Made by a program: the position numbers and the translations under genes | Shown: piece by piece, positions 1-9,629 of the stretch | Layout of the letters: every line of letters starts with the position of its first letter | How positions within the stretch are numbered: the stretch's first letter is position 1 | Source of the DNA: Carboxylicivirga litoralis | GTDB lineage: Bacteria; Bacteroidota; Bacteroidia; Bacteroidales; Marinilabiliaceae | Direction of reading: 5' to 3' | Assembly (NCBI RefSeq): GCF_025499605.1 | Contig: NZ_JAFMVC010000001.1 | Location: forward strand, 62,001-126,000 | DNA: 64,000 nucleotides | The notes under the pieces: generated by a model | Seen by the model: the letters and a program-made list of their open reading frames with translations, nothing else | Databases searched by the model: none | Told to the model about the DNA's origin: nothing

Positions 1-2390
1 AAGTTAGTTTGCTCTGATGTTTCCCATCCAAGGTTCGGATTCGTTGGTCGCGGACTTCTTGAACCACCCGTAAGAACTTCCTCTTCATTCGGATAATTGA
101 TGTTTTGCGATGTCCAAAAGGCTCTGTCGGCAAAAGGAACCACATTAAAAATACTACCATTCTGCCCCCAGCTACCACGTAACTTTAAATAATCAATGGC
201 TTCCACATTCCAGAAATCTTCCTGTGAGATTAACCAACCTGCCGAAACAGCAGCAAACGAAGCCCATCGGTTATCTTCTGGTAATACACTGGCACCATCA
301 CGACGAAGCGAACCCTCTAACATGTATTTACCCGCGTAGTTATAACTTAATCGGCCAAAGTAGGAAACTTTCGTATTTTCCTCAAGGTTACCTCCTACCA
401 TATTATTATCCCGATCGGCATAATAATCATGGTATGCATACTGAGCACCTTCCTTAGGCATTTCCGACTTCATGTAATAATTTGGGTGGGTATATTCTTC
501 ATACGACATACCACCTAATAAAGTAAAGTCGTGATTATTTATTTTCTTATTATACGAAGCAAAGTTTTCCCATAGTGCCTTATAATACTTGTCAACCCAA
601 TCTTGTGCAACATTTAAACTATTAGATCGCTCCGATGAGAAATAGTACTTGGGCGACCATTCTTTCCGTGAAACATAAGTTAATTCCAAACCAATTCGGG
701 ATGTCACACTTAATCCTGCCATTGGCTTTAAGGTGCCATAGAATGAAGCTAATAACTTATCAACAATCTGCTCGTTATGAGTATTCTCCATAAAAGCTAC
801 CGGGTTAGCCGTTTCACCAGTTACAAAACGATTTAGCCCATAGTAATCCCCATTAGCATTTTGAAGTGCAGTATTTCCATCGGCTAAAATAGCATCGATG
901 CGGCTCATATCCGATTCAATAACTGGAGTATAAGGATCCAACAACAAGGCACTGTTAACGATCGAACGGTACTCATCATCCTCAGGAAGAATATTACGCT
1001 TCGAATGCGAGAAGTTTAAATTATTCCCAACTTCAAACCAATCAGCCATTTCATTTTTGGTATTGATGCGGAATGTATAACGTTCAAAACGGGCCTCTTC
1101 TCCACCGATAGCACCATCCTGCTTCAGGTATGAACCAGATAACAGATAAGTAGATTTTTCGTTACCACCCGAAAAGCTCAAACTATGGCGCTGCATTGGT
1201 GCTGCTTCTGAAATTTCATCCAGCCAATCGGTATCATAATTTTCACCTGCCGGAGGAGTAATCGTTTCACCTGCTTCTTCCATAAACTGCTTGTACTGCG
1301 CAGCATTCATCATTTCGGCATTGGTGGCGAGAGTTTGAATACCATATTGGAAGTTGTATTCGATACGGGTTTTACCCTTCTGACCGCTTTTTGTTGTTAT
1401 TAAAACCACGCCGTTAGCTCCTTCAGTACCATAGATTGCCGCTGATGCTGCATCTTTCAATATTTCCATCGAAGCAATATCATTCGGATCCAAGTCATCA
1501 ATACTTCCGGTTTTCATACCATCCACAATATAAAGCGGATTACTGTTTCCGTTAGAACCTGTACCACGAATACGGATTTTTACACCAGCACCCGGTGCTC
1601 CAGAAGTTGGTAAAACAGCCACACCTGCTGTGCGTCCCTGTATAGCATGCTCTACGCGACCATTAGAAACTTTCTCCAATTCCTCGGCTTTAACAGATGA
1701 AATGGCAGCTGTAACAACACTTTTACGCTGAACGCCATAACCTACTACAACTACCTCATCCATATCAATGGCCTCTTCAACCATGGTAATATCGATTTTG
1801 GCTTTTCCTGCCACTTGAATAGTCTGCGGCTCAAAACCAACAAATGAGAAACTCACAACGGCGTCGGGTGATGACAAAGTAATCGTATAAGTACCATCAA
1901 CTGATGTAATTGTACCATTACCGGGATTAGCTTGCTCAACCACAGTAACACCCGGGATTGGATCTCCATTAACATCCGTAACTACACCTGTTATAGTATG
2001 CTGCTGCTGAACTGCAGCAATAGCTTCCGGTGTTTTGGTTAAAACAATTTGTTTATCAATAATACGGTAGTTGATTTCTGATGAAGCAAAAAGCATATCA
2101 AGTGCTTCCTGCAGATTTTCATCTTTAACATCAAGTGAAACGGCGTCAATGTTTTCAATGACCTGCTGATTATAAAGGAAGGTATAACCAGTTTGCTTTT
2201 CAATATCATCAATTATTTGTTCGATTGATGAATTACTTCGTTTCATCGAAAGGGTTGCCTCCTGCGAATAGCTACTTGTAGCCCACATTTGCGAAACACC
2301 AACCAGTAAAAGAATCATTAGCATTCTCATACGTCTGTAAATTTTTTGCAAGGCATAGTTATCCCATACCTCAAATGGATTTTTTTTCAT
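1..2390 (-). CDS. SusC/RagA-type TonB-dependent outer-membrane receptor, 3' end outside window
   Basis: The reading frame is open from the ATG at 2390 to the window edge, about 796 codons; family members are usually near 1000-1100 residues, so roughly the last quarter of the barrel is missing. It starts with a hydrophobic export signal (about residues 21-38), then an STN domain (about 48-118), a carboxypeptidase-regulatory-like beta-sandwich (about 132-205), the SusC signature DEVVVVGYG at about 211-219, a plug domain, and barrel sequence ending near the typical PNLGWETSEQTN. The family imports glycans or other large substrates across the outer membrane with a SusD lipoprotein, which would lie beyond the window. 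The STN domain and the fecR and sigma genes just upstream fit transcriptional signalling through FecR. The substrate cannot be read from the sequence; the nearby cellobiose genes only hint at a glycan. Confidence 0.93.
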   Translation of the reverse strand, partial: MKKNPFEVWDNYALQKIYRRMRMLMILLLVGVSQMWATSSYSQEATLSMKRSNSSIEQIIDDIEKQTGYTFLYNQQVIENIDAVSLDVKDENLQEALDMLFASSEINYRIIDKQIVLTKTPEAIAAVQQQHTITGVVTDVNGDPIPGVTVVEQANPGNGTITSVDGTYTITLSSPDAVVSFSFVGFEPQTIQVAGKAKIDITMVEEAIDMDEVVVVGYGVQRKSVVTAAISSVKAEELEKVSNGRVEHAIQGRTAGVAVLPTSGAPGAGVKIRIRGTGSNGNSNPLYIVDGMKTGSIDDLDPNDIASMEILKDAASAAIYGTEGANGVVLITTKSGQKGKTRIEYNFQYGIQTLATNAEMMNAAQYKQFMEEAGETITPPAGENYDTDWLDEISEAAPMQRHSLSFSGGNEKSTYLLSGSYLKQDGAIGGEEARFERYTFRINTKNEMADWFEVGNNLNFSHSKRNILPEDDEYRSIVNSALLLDPYTPVIESDMSRIDAILADGNTALQNANGDYYGLNRFVTGETANPVAFMENTHNEQIVDKLLASFYGTLKPMAGLSVTSRIGLELTYVSRKEWSPKYYFSSERSNSLNVAQDWVDKYYKALWENFASYNKKINNHDFTLLGGMSYEEYTHPNYYMKSEMPKEGAQYAYHDYYADRDNNMVGGNLEENTKVSYFGRLSYNYAGKYMLEGSLRRDGASVLPEDNRWASFAAVSAGWLISQEDFWNVEAIDYLKLRGSWGQNGSIFNVVPFADRAFWTSQNINYPNEEEVLTGGSRSPRPTNPNLGWETSEQTN

Positions 2391-2423
2391 AAATTTGAAA
2401 TGTTTAGTGAAACAAATTATTTG

Positions 2424-2459
2424 AGGAGAGTAAACGAAGGTGGTGCTTCATACTCTCCT
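2424..2459 (-). promoter_or_regulatory. Hairpin in the fecR-susC gap
   Basis: A perfect 9-bp inverted repeat (AGGAGAGTA at 2424-2432, TACTCTCCT at 2451-2459) with an inner GAAG/CTTC pairing lies between the fecR stop and the susC start. On the transcribed minus strand it is not followed by a T-run, so it looks more like a leader or mRNA-processing hairpin than a terminator. Separating the levels of FecR and the receptor is a reasonable role, but that is inference. Confidence 0.5.
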
Positions 2460-2473
2460 TTTTTATCTAGTTA

Positions 2474-3487
2474 TCATTGATTATTCATTTTAAGTGTAAT
2501 TTTCTTTTTGCTATATGTACCATCGCTAAGCTTGGTTTGCTTTTGTATTTTATAGGTAATTGGCGCTGTTAACTTCATTAGTCGAAGCACCTCCTCAATG
2601 CTTTCATCTTTAAAAGTTGCTCTGAACTTATAATCTTCAGGATAAGCGCCATCAACCAAAACCTCAACATGATACCAGTCACTCAGCTTAATCGCAACTT
2701 GTCTCAGATTATCTCCTCGCATCGTTAAGACACCATCAACCCAGCCCGTGTGCTCATCTGTTTTTACTTCTTGAACATAGGTCTTGGCCAGCTGTTTCTG
2801 GTAAACAAGTCGTTCACCAGGTTGTAATATAGTTGCCTCGTTGTTCTTTGATACAAATTTTACTTTGCCACTTTCAAGCACAACCTCAGTGGTATTATTT
2901 TCGGGCCACATGTTAGCATTAAAGCGGGTACCAAGAACAACTATTCTCGATTCACTACCAAACACTTGGAACGGCCGTTGCTCATCATGAGTCACATCAA
3001 AAAATGCTTCTCCCCTAAGTTGCACATTCCGGTTTTCAAATGCTGTGAGATAAGTTAATTGAGAGCCTCCCTTGAGCCAGCCACTGGTTCCATCGGGCAA
3101 GGTAAATTCTACCTTCGAACCATTCATTGCGTGTATTGATGTAGTTGATAACTCTTTCGATGTGGAATTATTACTAATGTTCTTTACAACAAACAAAATG
3201 ACTAAAGGTAAAAGCAATATTGCTGCAATGCGCGCATATACTTTATAGAATCTAATTAATTTACTTTGGGGTTTTGGTTCAATTTTAGTGTGGATAGCCT
3301 CTAAAACATGGCTAAGGTCTTTTTTAGAGGCTTCTGATTCCTCTTTTTTCCAATCTTCTTTCAAGTGCTTTTTAAGTTCTGAAACACTTCCCTTATCATT
3401 AAACCGCTCAATTATATAACGCTCATCCTGTGCTGAATAGTTGCCAGATACATAGCGTTTTAATTTGTTTTTATCAACTTTTGTCAT
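2474..3487 (-). CDS. FecR-family anti-sigma factor
   Basis: A 337-residue inner-membrane regulator. The cytoplasmic N-terminus (1-80) would bind the ECF sigma factor. One membrane segment lies at about 84-104. The periplasmic FecR domain (about 120-220, with LPDGTSGWLKGGSQLTY and GEAFFDVTHDEQRPFQV) is followed by a C-terminal DUF4974/STN-like domain (about 255-330) that contacts the receptor's STN domain. This three-part layout is standard for Bacteroidota. It sits between the sigma factor gene upstream and the susC gene 83 bp downstream, so the three probably form one signalling unit in which receptor occupancy releases the sigma factor. Confidence 0.93.
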   Translation of the reverse strand: MTKVDKNKLKRYVSGNYSAQDERYIIERFNDKGSVSELKKHLKEDWKKEESEASKKDLSHVLEAIHTKIEPKPQSKLIRFYKVYARIAAILLLPLVILFVVKNISNNSTSKELSTTSIHAMNGSKVEFTLPDGTSGWLKGGSQLTYLTAFENRNVQLRGEAFFDVTHDEQRPFQVFGSESRIVVLGTRFNANMWPENNTTEVVLESGKVKFVSKNNEATILQPGERLVYQKQLAKTYVQEVKTDEHTGWVDGVLTMRGDNLRQVAIKLSDWYHVEVLVDGAYPEDYKFRATFKDESIEEVLRLMKLTAPITYKIQKQTKLSDGTYSKKKITLKMNNQ

Positions 3488-3585
3488 AATCTATCAATTA
3501 CAGCGCTCAATTCGCTCCTTACTTCCTTTTCACAAAAATGCGTTGCAGTTTCTCTTAAAAGCCTTTATTAGTTATATCCTATAAA

Positions 3586-3619
3586 AAGAAAAATCTCCCT
3601 TCGAAAAAGGAGATTTTTT
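3586..3619 (-). terminator. Bidirectional-looking terminator between sigma factor and fecR genes
   Basis: AAATCTCC (3591-3598) pairs with GGAGATTT (3609-3616), with T-runs on both strands. It lies downstream of the sigma-factor stop codon and upstream of fecR, which suggests fecR-susC has its own promoter, possibly recognised by this sigma factor. Confidence 0.7.
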
Positions 3620-3654
3620 AATTTATTATTCATATCTATCTGGATTCCTACAAC

Positions 3655-4221
3655 TTACACAACTAAAAATATCAATAACAAGACCGCTATTTCACTTATA
3701 TCAACCCGGTCTTTTAAATAATGAATAACTTCCGAAATCTGATTATCAATGGTTTTGGGAGCTAAACCTATACGCTGAGCAATCTCTTTGGATGGTAACC
3801 CTTCAAAACGACTCATTTCAAAAATCTTACGTTTTTTCTCTGGCAATTCATTTAGTAAATCAATCACCTGGTGCAATACCGAACGATAAAAAATACCTCT
3901 TTCAGTTGAATTATCAGCTAACTCCGGTGCCAGTGCATCAACCATTCCATAAATTAACTGACGCTTTTCGAACTGCTTTTTAATTTGATTAAAGGCAATT
4001 GTGAAAAGATAAGATTTGAATGATTTATTAGAATCCAGCTCCTCACGCTTTTTCCAAACTTTTATAAACACCTCTTGAACAAGACCTTCTGCATCAACAT
4101 CAGATTTTAAATACTTCATAGCAAAAGCATACAGCTTTGAGCTATATAGTTCAAAGAGCTGATCAAACGCTTTAATTTCACCTTTGCTTAATTTTTTAAC
4201 CAGTATTTTTTCGGATGTCAT
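3655..4221 (-). CDS. ECF RNA polymerase sigma factor (Bacteroidota expansion family)
   Basis: A 188-residue FecI-like sigma factor with region 2 (about 15-85, including FDQLFELYSSKLYAFAMKYL and the EVFIKVWKKRE stretch) and region 4 (about 120-175, LPEKKRKIF followed by the helix-turn-helix SKEIAQRIGLAPKTI). It ends in a short hydrophobic tail (ISEIAVLLLIFLVV), often seen in this family. An in-frame GTG precedes the ATG at 4221; the ATG is preferred. It should direct transcription of fecR-susC downstream. An 18-bp palindrome lies just upstream of the start. Confidence 0.93.
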   Translation of the reverse strand: MTSEKILVKKLSKGEIKAFDQLFELYSSKLYAFAMKYLKSDVDAEGLVQEVFIKVWKKREELDSNKSFKSYLFTIAFNQIKKQFEKRQLIYGMVDALAPELADNSTERGIFYRSVLHQVIDLLNELPEKKRKIFEMSRFEGLPSKEIAQRIGLAPKTIDNQISEVIHYLKDRVDISEIAVLLLIFLVV

Positions 4222-4241
4222 CACCTAATGCTTTAACACAT

Positions 4242-4259
4242 TAAAGTTATTGAACTTTA
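4242..4259. promoter_or_regulatory. 18-bp palindrome upstream of the sigma-factor gene
   Basis: TAAAGTT-ATTG-AACTTTA is a perfect inverted repeat with 7-bp arms, 20 bp upstream of the ATG. It could be an operator or an mRNA hairpin near the ribosome-binding region. No -7 box of the TAnnTTTG type was found beside it. Confidence 0.35.
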
Positions 4260-4289
4260 TTTGACATTTTCAAGTACTACTGTTAAATA

Positions 4290-4326
4290 ATTGCCAGACA
4301 CCTTATTCCTAAAGGCATCTGGCAAT
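4290..4326 (-). terminator. Terminator of the cellobiose operon
   Basis: A 9-bp inverted repeat (ATTGCCAGA at 4290-4298, TCTGGCAAT at 4318-4326), extended by inner CCTT/AAGG pairing, begins immediately beyond the phosphorylase stop codon. The following minus-strand sequence is AT-rich rather than a clean T-run. Confidence 0.65.
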
Positions 4327-4330
4327 ATCA

Positions 4331-6766
4331 TTAACCCATTGTAACAACAACTGTGTGTGAGCCATTTTCTAATAATGGAATCACATTACCTTCAATTTTT
4401 TCTCCATTCACTTCGATGCTGGCCACTCCTTTACTAACGCCTTTTGGATTGTTAACCGTGATATTGTATTCAACGCCACGGAACAAGCGTTTTACCGTAA
4501 AGCCTTTCCAGTCGGCAGGCACACAAGGCTCTACCTTCAAGCCATCATAATCAGGTTGAATACCCAAAATATATTGAGTGATCGCATAGTAATTCCACGC
4601 GGCCGTACCCGTTAACCACGAATTTTTTGCTTCACCTGGCTTGTAAGCATCTTTACCGGCAACCATCTGCGCATAAACATATGGTTCTGTTTTGTGCAAC
4701 TCACTGATATCCTCAAGGTAAGCAGGACAGATTTTCTTGTAATATTCCCACGCTTTTTCACCACGACCCAACTCTGTTTCGCCAATCATAATCCAGGGAT
4801 TGTTATGACAGAAAATACCCGCATTTTCCTTATAACCTGCCGGGTAGGTTGATATCTCTCCGTATTCAATCACATACTTGGTAAAGGCCGGATTATTCAG
4901 AACAATACCATAATCGCTATCCAATCGCTCTTTCACCGAATCAAGGGCCTTTTCGCACATGCCTTCTTCTTTACCGATGCCAGCCATGGTACACCAGCCC
5001 TGCGATTCTATAAATATTTTGCCTTCTTCGTTTTCGTCACTACCCACTTTATTGCCATAAAAATCATAGGCACGCAGGAACCATTCGCCGTCCCAACCTT
5101 TGGCTTTAACGGCAGCAATCATTTTATCTACTTCCGCTTGAGCCCGTTCGGCTTCGGCATGGTTGCCAATGCGCTGGCTCAGTTTCACATACTCTTTACC
5201 ATACACCACAAACAAACCGGCAATCATCACCGATTCAGCTTTAGAACCTTCGGTATTATTCTCGGTTGTCTGGAACGACTCATTAGGGTTGGTTGAGAAG
5301 CAGTTCAGGTTCAGGCAATCATTCCAGTCGGCACGACCAATCAACGGCAAACCATTAGGGCCCAAATTATTCACCACATGGTCAAATGAAATAGTCAGGT
5401 GGTCATACAATGTCTTGGCAATGCTCATGTCATTGTCAAATGGTACCATCTCATCCAAAATAGTGAAATCACCTGATTCTTTGATGTAGCTCACCACACC
5501 TAAAATCAACCACATCGGGTCATCGTTAAAACCACCACCGATGGCATCGTTACCGCGCTTGGTCAATGGTTGATACTGGTGATAACAGCCACCATCTGGA
5601 AACTGTGTGGAAGCGATATCAATAATTCGCTCGCGGGCACGCTCCGGAATCTGATGTACAAAACCAATTAAATCCTGGTTCGAGTCACGGAAGCCCATAC
5701 CACGGCCAATTCCCACTTCAAAGAAGGAAGCCGAACGCGACATGTTAAAGGTGACCATGCACTGGTACTGATTCCAAACATTAACCATACGGTTTAGTTT
5801 GTCATCATCACTATCCAGCACAAATTTATCCAGCAAACCATCCCAGTACTTTCGCAAATCGGCCAGTGCCGCCTCTACTTTTTCAACTGTATCAAAACGA
5901 TCAATAACGGCCTGAGCCGGCTGTTTGTTAATAACATTCTTCGATTCCCATTTTTCGTCCTCTGGATTTTCGATGTAACCCAGCAGGAAAATATAATCTT
6001 TCGATTCGCCCGGCTGCAATTCCACTTCAATATAGTGTGACGCAATGGGCGACCATCCGTGCGCCTCCGAATTAGCTGGCTGTCCGTTTAGTACAGCCTG
6101 AGGCGCTGAAAACTCGTTATATAAACCAACAAACGACTCACGATCAGTATCGTAACCGTCTATCTCGGTGTTAACATGGTAAAATGCGTAATGATTACGA
6201 CGCTCCTTATACTCTGTTTTATGGTAAATGGTCGAACCTTTAATCTCCACCTCGCCTGTTGATAAGTTACGCTGAAGATTGTTTTGATCATCCTCTGCAT
6301 TCCAAAGACACCATTCCATAAAAGAGAATAGCTTAATCTTTTTCACTTCAGAAGTGGTATTCGTCAACTTCACTTTCTGAACTTCTGCCCATGTCTTTAG
6401 CGGGATAAAGAATAAGGTTTCCGCCTCGATACCATTTTTAGCACCTGTTATTTGGGTGTAGCTCATACCATGGCGACACTCGTATTTATCCAACTCCGTT
6501 TTGCATGGTTTCCATCCCGGCGACCAAATGGTATCCTCATCTTTAATGTAGAAATAACGCCCGCCATTGTCCATTGGCACGTTGTTGTAGCGATAGCGCG
6601 TTAAACGGCGAAACTTGGCATCTTTATAAAAAGCATAACCACCGGCTGTGTTTGAAACCAGCCCGAAAAAATCTTCGTTTCCTAAATAGTTAATCCAAGG
6701 CCACGGTGTTTGTGGATTGGTGATAACGTATTCCCTTCTTTCGTCATCAAAATGTCCGTACTTCAT
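4331..6766 (-). CDS. cbp: Cellobiose phosphorylase (GH94)
   Basis: An 811-residue cytosolic enzyme that cleaves cellobiose with phosphate to glucose 1-phosphate and glucose (EC 2.4.1.20), saving ATP during cellulose-sugar fermentation. The N-terminal beta-sandwich carries the family's [20 protein letters not shown]-type stretch. The (alpha/alpha)6 barrel holds [10 protein letters not shown] (about 356-365), containing the catalytic Asp, followed by QIPERARER. Length and sequence match clostridial and Cellulomonas cellobiose phosphorylases closely from end to end, so the specificity call is stronger than usual for GH94. It is the last gene of the nrtR-symporter-phosphorylase operon, 27 bp after the transporter. 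No signal peptide, in line with uptake of intact cellobiose. Confidence 0.95.
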   Translation of the reverse strand: MKYGHFDDERREYVITNPQTPWPWINYLGNEDFFGLVSNTAGGYAFYKDAKFRRLTRYRYNNVPMDNGGRYFYIKDEDTIWSPGWKPCKTELDKYECRHGMSYTQITGAKNGIEAETLFFIPLKTWAEVQKVKLTNTTSEVKKIKLFSFMEWCLWNAEDDQNNLQRNLSTGEVEIKGSTIYHKTEYKERRNHYAFYHVNTEIDGYDTDRESFVGLYNEFSAPQAVLNGQPANSEAHGWSPIASHYIEVELQPGESKDYIFLLGYIENPEDEKWESKNVINKQPAQAVIDRFDTVEKVEAALADLRKYWDGLLDKFVLDSDDDKLNRMVNVWNQYQCMVTFNMSRSASFFEVGIGRGMGFRDSNQDLIGFVHQIPERARERIIDIASTQFPDGGCYHQYQPLTKRGNDAIGGGFNDDPMWLILGVVSYIKESGDFTILDEMVPFDNDMSIAKTLYDHLTISFDHVVNNLGPNGLPLIGRADWNDCLNLNCFSTNPNESFQTTENNTEGSKAESVMIAGLFVVYGKEYVKLSQRIGNHAEAERAQAEVDKMIAAVKAKGWDGEWFLRAYDFYGNKVGSDENEEGKIFIESQGWCTMAGIGKEEGMCEKALDSVKERLDSDYGIVLNNPAFTKYVIEYGEISTYPAGYKENAGIFCHNNPWIMIGETELGRGEKAWEYYKKICPAYLEDISELHKTEPYVYAQMVAGKDAYKPGEAKNSWLTGTAAWNYYAITQYILGIQPDYDGLKVEPCVPADWKGFTVKRLFRGVEYNITVNNPKGVSKGVASIEVNGEKIEGNVIPLLENGSHTVVVTMG

Positions 6767-6793
6767 ATCTTCGTTTTTTATATTCTCTAATCT

Positions 6794-8413
6794 TTAAACA
6801 ACAGAATCTAACTGCTCTTCCACTCGCCTTCTATTCAACTCATCTGTGATATTATCAAGCTTTTTCTGACTCAATGGATAAATGGTCATTAAAACAGCTG
6901 CCAGTAAGGCCACTAAAGCAGGTATCCAACTCATAAGCATTTTGATGCCTGGAATAGCCCCTTCTATTGTGCTTGAATCCATTCCATCGTAATTAAAAGC
7001 GGCCAATACTGCTCCAATGATGGCTGCTGCCAAACCTCCACCAAACTTGGTCACAAACGAACCTGCCGAATAAATAAGACCTGTGGCTCGGCGTCCATTT
7101 TTATACTCTGAATAATCGGCCACATCGCCTAACATGGTGAAGAAAAGAGTAGGAAAAATAGCGGCTGCAAACTCTGAAACAATACCGATGGTAAAAATGG
7201 CTCCAATATCTTGAGGGCCACAGAAAATAAAGAGCGCATTAACACCTCCTGAGAATAGTAAAGCCAGGATAAACAGCTTCTTCTTTCCAATCAGACGGCC
7301 AAGAGGTGCTGTGGCCATAGCTCCAATTATGGAAGCAATCATTAATCCCACCAAAAACGATGCTGCCAGTAATTGATTATTCAGGTAAGAGGTAAAATAG
7401 TACATGACCATTCCCTGCTTAATCGAATTATAAATGGTCCAGAGTAAGCCCACAATCAAAAGAACCAGCCAGGGTTTATTCTTAATTAAATCACCCAAAT
7501 CCTGTGTCAGATTTGACTTCTGTGATTTTGGCGGATAAACACGCTCTTTTGTGCTTGCAAACGTAACAAGCATAAAAAGCGCTAAGAATACTGATAATAC
7601 ATAGATAGAATTGCTGTATCCTTTCTTCTGGTTAATCAGTCTAATAGAATCTGCTGTTAATTCTGTCTCACCCTTAACAATAAAACTATAGGTTTGATTC
7701 TCTTCCATTGAAAAGCTAATGTATGGCGAGGGCTTATTGCTCTCCTGTGTATCAGCCTGAGCCCAAACAAAGGTTGCTAACCCATCTTTTGTTTTGATGT
7801 TAGCATTCTCGACATATTGCGGTGATGAAACACTGACATTAAAAGTCGTTTCATCAATTTTACTAATGTCTATGGTTGGATTAACGTTTCCGAAATAGGC
7901 TACTAAAAACAATAAGGCTCCCTGCACTACCATGCCGCCGCCAAAGGCGCCAACCATACGATATGAGCCGATACTAGTCCGTTCTTTATTATCGCCGGTC
8001 ATCACAGCCATCAAAGCTCCGTAAGGAATATTGTTGGCCGTATAAATCAGCGTAAATAAAATATACGTACAATAGGCATAAATGATTTTACCAGTTGGCC
8101 CAAGGTTTGGACTCGTAAATAGTAATGATAGAATAGATGCCAGAGGTATGGCTGTCCATAATATCCAAGGTCTGAATTTTCCGTACTTGGATTTGGTTCG
8201 ATCACCAATAATACCCATACCTACATCACTGATACCATCGCTAAAGCGGGCAACTAATAGCAACACTCCTGCTGCCGCTGCTGTTATACCAAAAACATCG
8301 GTATAGAAAAACAGCAAAAAGGTTGAAACACCTCGCCAGGCTATGTTAGCTGCTCCATCACCTAAAGCATAACCAATTTTTTCTCTAATTGATATTTTTT
8401 CCTGATTCATCAT
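6794..8413 (-). CDS. GPH-family sugar:cation symporter (MFS)
   Basis: A 539-residue inner-membrane transporter of the glycoside-pentoside-hexuronide:cation symporter family (MelB-like), probably importing cellobiose for the phosphorylase downstream. About 12 membrane segments are visible, with the family loop DRTKSKYGKFRPWIL (about 71-85) after TM2. It is about 90 residues longer than typical members because of a polar, beta-prone insert at about residues 176-266 between the fifth and sixth membrane segments, predicted to face the periplasm. The start has two consecutive ATG codons (8413, 8410). The gap to nrtR is 9 bp, so the genes are co-transcribed. Substrate is inferred from neighbours. 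Confidence 0.92.
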   Translation of the reverse strand: MMNQEKISIREKIGYALGDGAANIAWRGVSTFLLFFYTDVFGITAAAAGVLLLVARFSDGISDVGMGIIGDRTKSKYGKFRPWILWTAIPLASILSLLFTSPNLGPTGKIIYAYCTYILFTLIYTANNIPYGALMAVMTGDNKERTSIGSYRMVGAFGGGMVVQGALLFLVAYFGNVNPTIDISKIDETTFNVSVSSPQYVENANIKTKDGLATFVWAQADTQESNKPSPYISFSMEENQTYSFIVKGETELTADSIRLINQKKGYSNSIYVLSVFLALFMLVTFASTKERVYPPKSQKSNLTQDLGDLIKNKPWLVLLIVGLLWTIYNSIKQGMVMYYFTSYLNNQLLAASFLVGLMIASIIGAMATAPLGRLIGKKKLFILALLFSGGVNALFIFCGPQDIGAIFTIGIVSEFAAAIFPTLFFTMLGDVADYSEYKNGRRATGLIYSAGSFVTKFGGGLAAAIIGAVLAAFNYDGMDSSTIEGAIPGIKMLMSWIPALVALLAAVLMTIYPLSQKKLDNITDELNRRRVEEQLDSVV

Positions 8414-8422
8414 TTTATTGGA

Positions 8423-9157
8423 TTAAATCGTAAAATCGAATAGTTCTTTCTTTGTTTTCGTGTAAACCTCGCGGCTAAACACATATAGTCGTGCAGGCTT
8501 ATGTGCCACACCAGTTTGTTTTTCATCCAATGTAATCAGGTATTTCATGCGCGCTATTTTCTTACGGAAATTACGTTTATCAAGCTCAATACCCCAGATG
8601 GCTTCATACACATTTTGCAATTGAGTGAGCGTAAACTTCTCCGGCAGCAACTCAAATGTAATTGGCTCGTATTTAATGCGTAATCGAAGTGTTTTTAAAG
8701 CCTCCTGAAGAATTTCGTTGTGATCAAAAGCTAATTCACCTACTTCTTTTACTGGCACCCAATTAACATTACGTCCTTTCCATATCAGTTTAACTTTATC
8801 GGTAGCCACCAAGGAATAGAAACCAACTGTCACAATTCGTGCATCTGGGTTTCGATTGGTGCGTTGTAACCATAATTGATCATTCGGTCGTTTAAGGCGA
8901 TCGGGGTTAGCAAATGTTTTAAACTGCTCCAAAAACACACTGTCTAAACCTGTTAAATCGAAAAGCACACGATAAGCTGCATCCTCAATGGTTTCATCTT
9001 CATAAACGTGATTACCGGTTAGTGTACGATCGTTAATGATTAACTCATCGCTATTGTCATCTTTAAGTGTTCGGTCTACAATTAACACTTCTAATTCAGA
9101 ACCGTTGTAGCCAAACAAAACACAGTCAACCGAAATGTACGGAGAAATTTGCCTCAT
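8423..9157 (-). CDS. NrtR-family transcriptional regulator (Nudix-like plus winged helix)
   Basis: A 244-residue regulator. Residues 1-150 form a Nudix fold whose catalytic box is degraded: where REuxEExG is expected there is YRVLFDLTG. It should therefore bind a ligand rather than hydrolyse one. Residues about 165-240 are the winged helix (FTLTQLQNVYEAIWG, RNFRKKIARM). NrtR relatives in Bacteroidota control sugar genes as well as NAD genes. As first gene of the operon with a cellobiose transporter and phosphorylase, it most likely senses a product of cellobiose breakdown and controls its own operon through the palindrome at 9165-9181. The ligand is not known. Confidence 0.9.
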   Translation of the reverse strand: MRQISPYISVDCVLFGYNGSELEVLIVDRTLKDDNSDELIINDRTLTGNHVYEDETIEDAAYRVLFDLTGLDSVFLEQFKTFANPDRLKRPNDQLWLQRTNRNPDARIVTVGFYSLVATDKVKLIWKGRNVNWVPVKEVGELAFDHNEILQEALKTLRLRIKYEPITFELLPEKFTLTQLQNVYEAIWGIELDKRNFRKKIARMKYLITLDEKQTGVAHKPARLYVFSREVYTKTKKELFDFTI

Positions 9158-9164
9158 AATACTT

Positions 9165-9181
9165 AGTGTTTTTTTTACACT
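9165..9181 (-). promoter_or_regulatory. Candidate NrtR operator
   Basis: AGTGT (9165-9169), seven T, then ACACT (9177-9181) form a perfect inverted repeat just upstream of the regulator's ATG and just downstream of its promoter, covering the expected transcription start near 9182. The position suits autorepression. Confidence 0.6.
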
Positions 9182-9188
9182 TACGAGG

Positions 9189-9219
9189 CAAATGTATTTG
9201 TTTTTTTAGAGAATACAAA
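9189..9219 (-). promoter_or_regulatory. Promoter of the nrtR-symporter-cbp operon
   Basis: On the minus strand the -33 box TTTG (9219-9216) is followed by 19 bp and the -7 box TACATTTG (9196-9189), an exact match to the Bacteroidota primary-sigma consensus TTTG-N19-TAnnTTTG. The start codon is about 25 bp beyond the expected transcription start. Confidence 0.85.
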
Positions 9220-9629
9220 CATTTTCTTTAAATACAATATGCTTTAGCCAGATACCAGAACAATCAATCGAATCATTCTACTCCCCCTAAACAGCTTAAG
9301 TCAAGCAATTCTACTCCTTAGCACCCTAATTACATGCAAAAACGAAAAGAATACAGCTCCAGCCAATAGAAGTTTCTTTGTGTCATATCAAGACGATATA
9401 GTTAGAACTCATTATGACGACTAAACGTCATTTCGGAAATTTGCAACGTGGACGTTTCGTCAATAAAATTCCATCATTCATTGATTTTATATTAACATTC
9501 ATCAGCACAGAAACTTTCTTTCAACTGATTATCAATACACTTAACTTCACAAGCACATTCTTATCATTAATATAAAAAAGTTATTTTCGCCAGCCTATTT
9601 TCATACATAAACATATTATCACACTTAAA
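9220..9629. other. Intergenic region between divergent nrtR and chemoreceptor genes
   Basis: 410 bp of AT-rich sequence without a gene. It contains clustered TGACG/CGTCA elements at 9415-9461 (a TGACG-N6-CGTCA inverted repeat at 9415-9430, then ACGT-containing repeats at 9444-9461). It also contains a weak plus-strand -7-like TATTTTCG at 9582-9589, about 40 bp upstream of the chemoreceptor ATG, without a good -33 box. Confidence 0.5.

Noticed and set aside
1-70. Apparent stop near the window edge in the SusC-like gene
   Set aside because: It is in a different frame; the frame counted from the ATG at 2390 reads the typical NLGWETSEQTN region without a stop.
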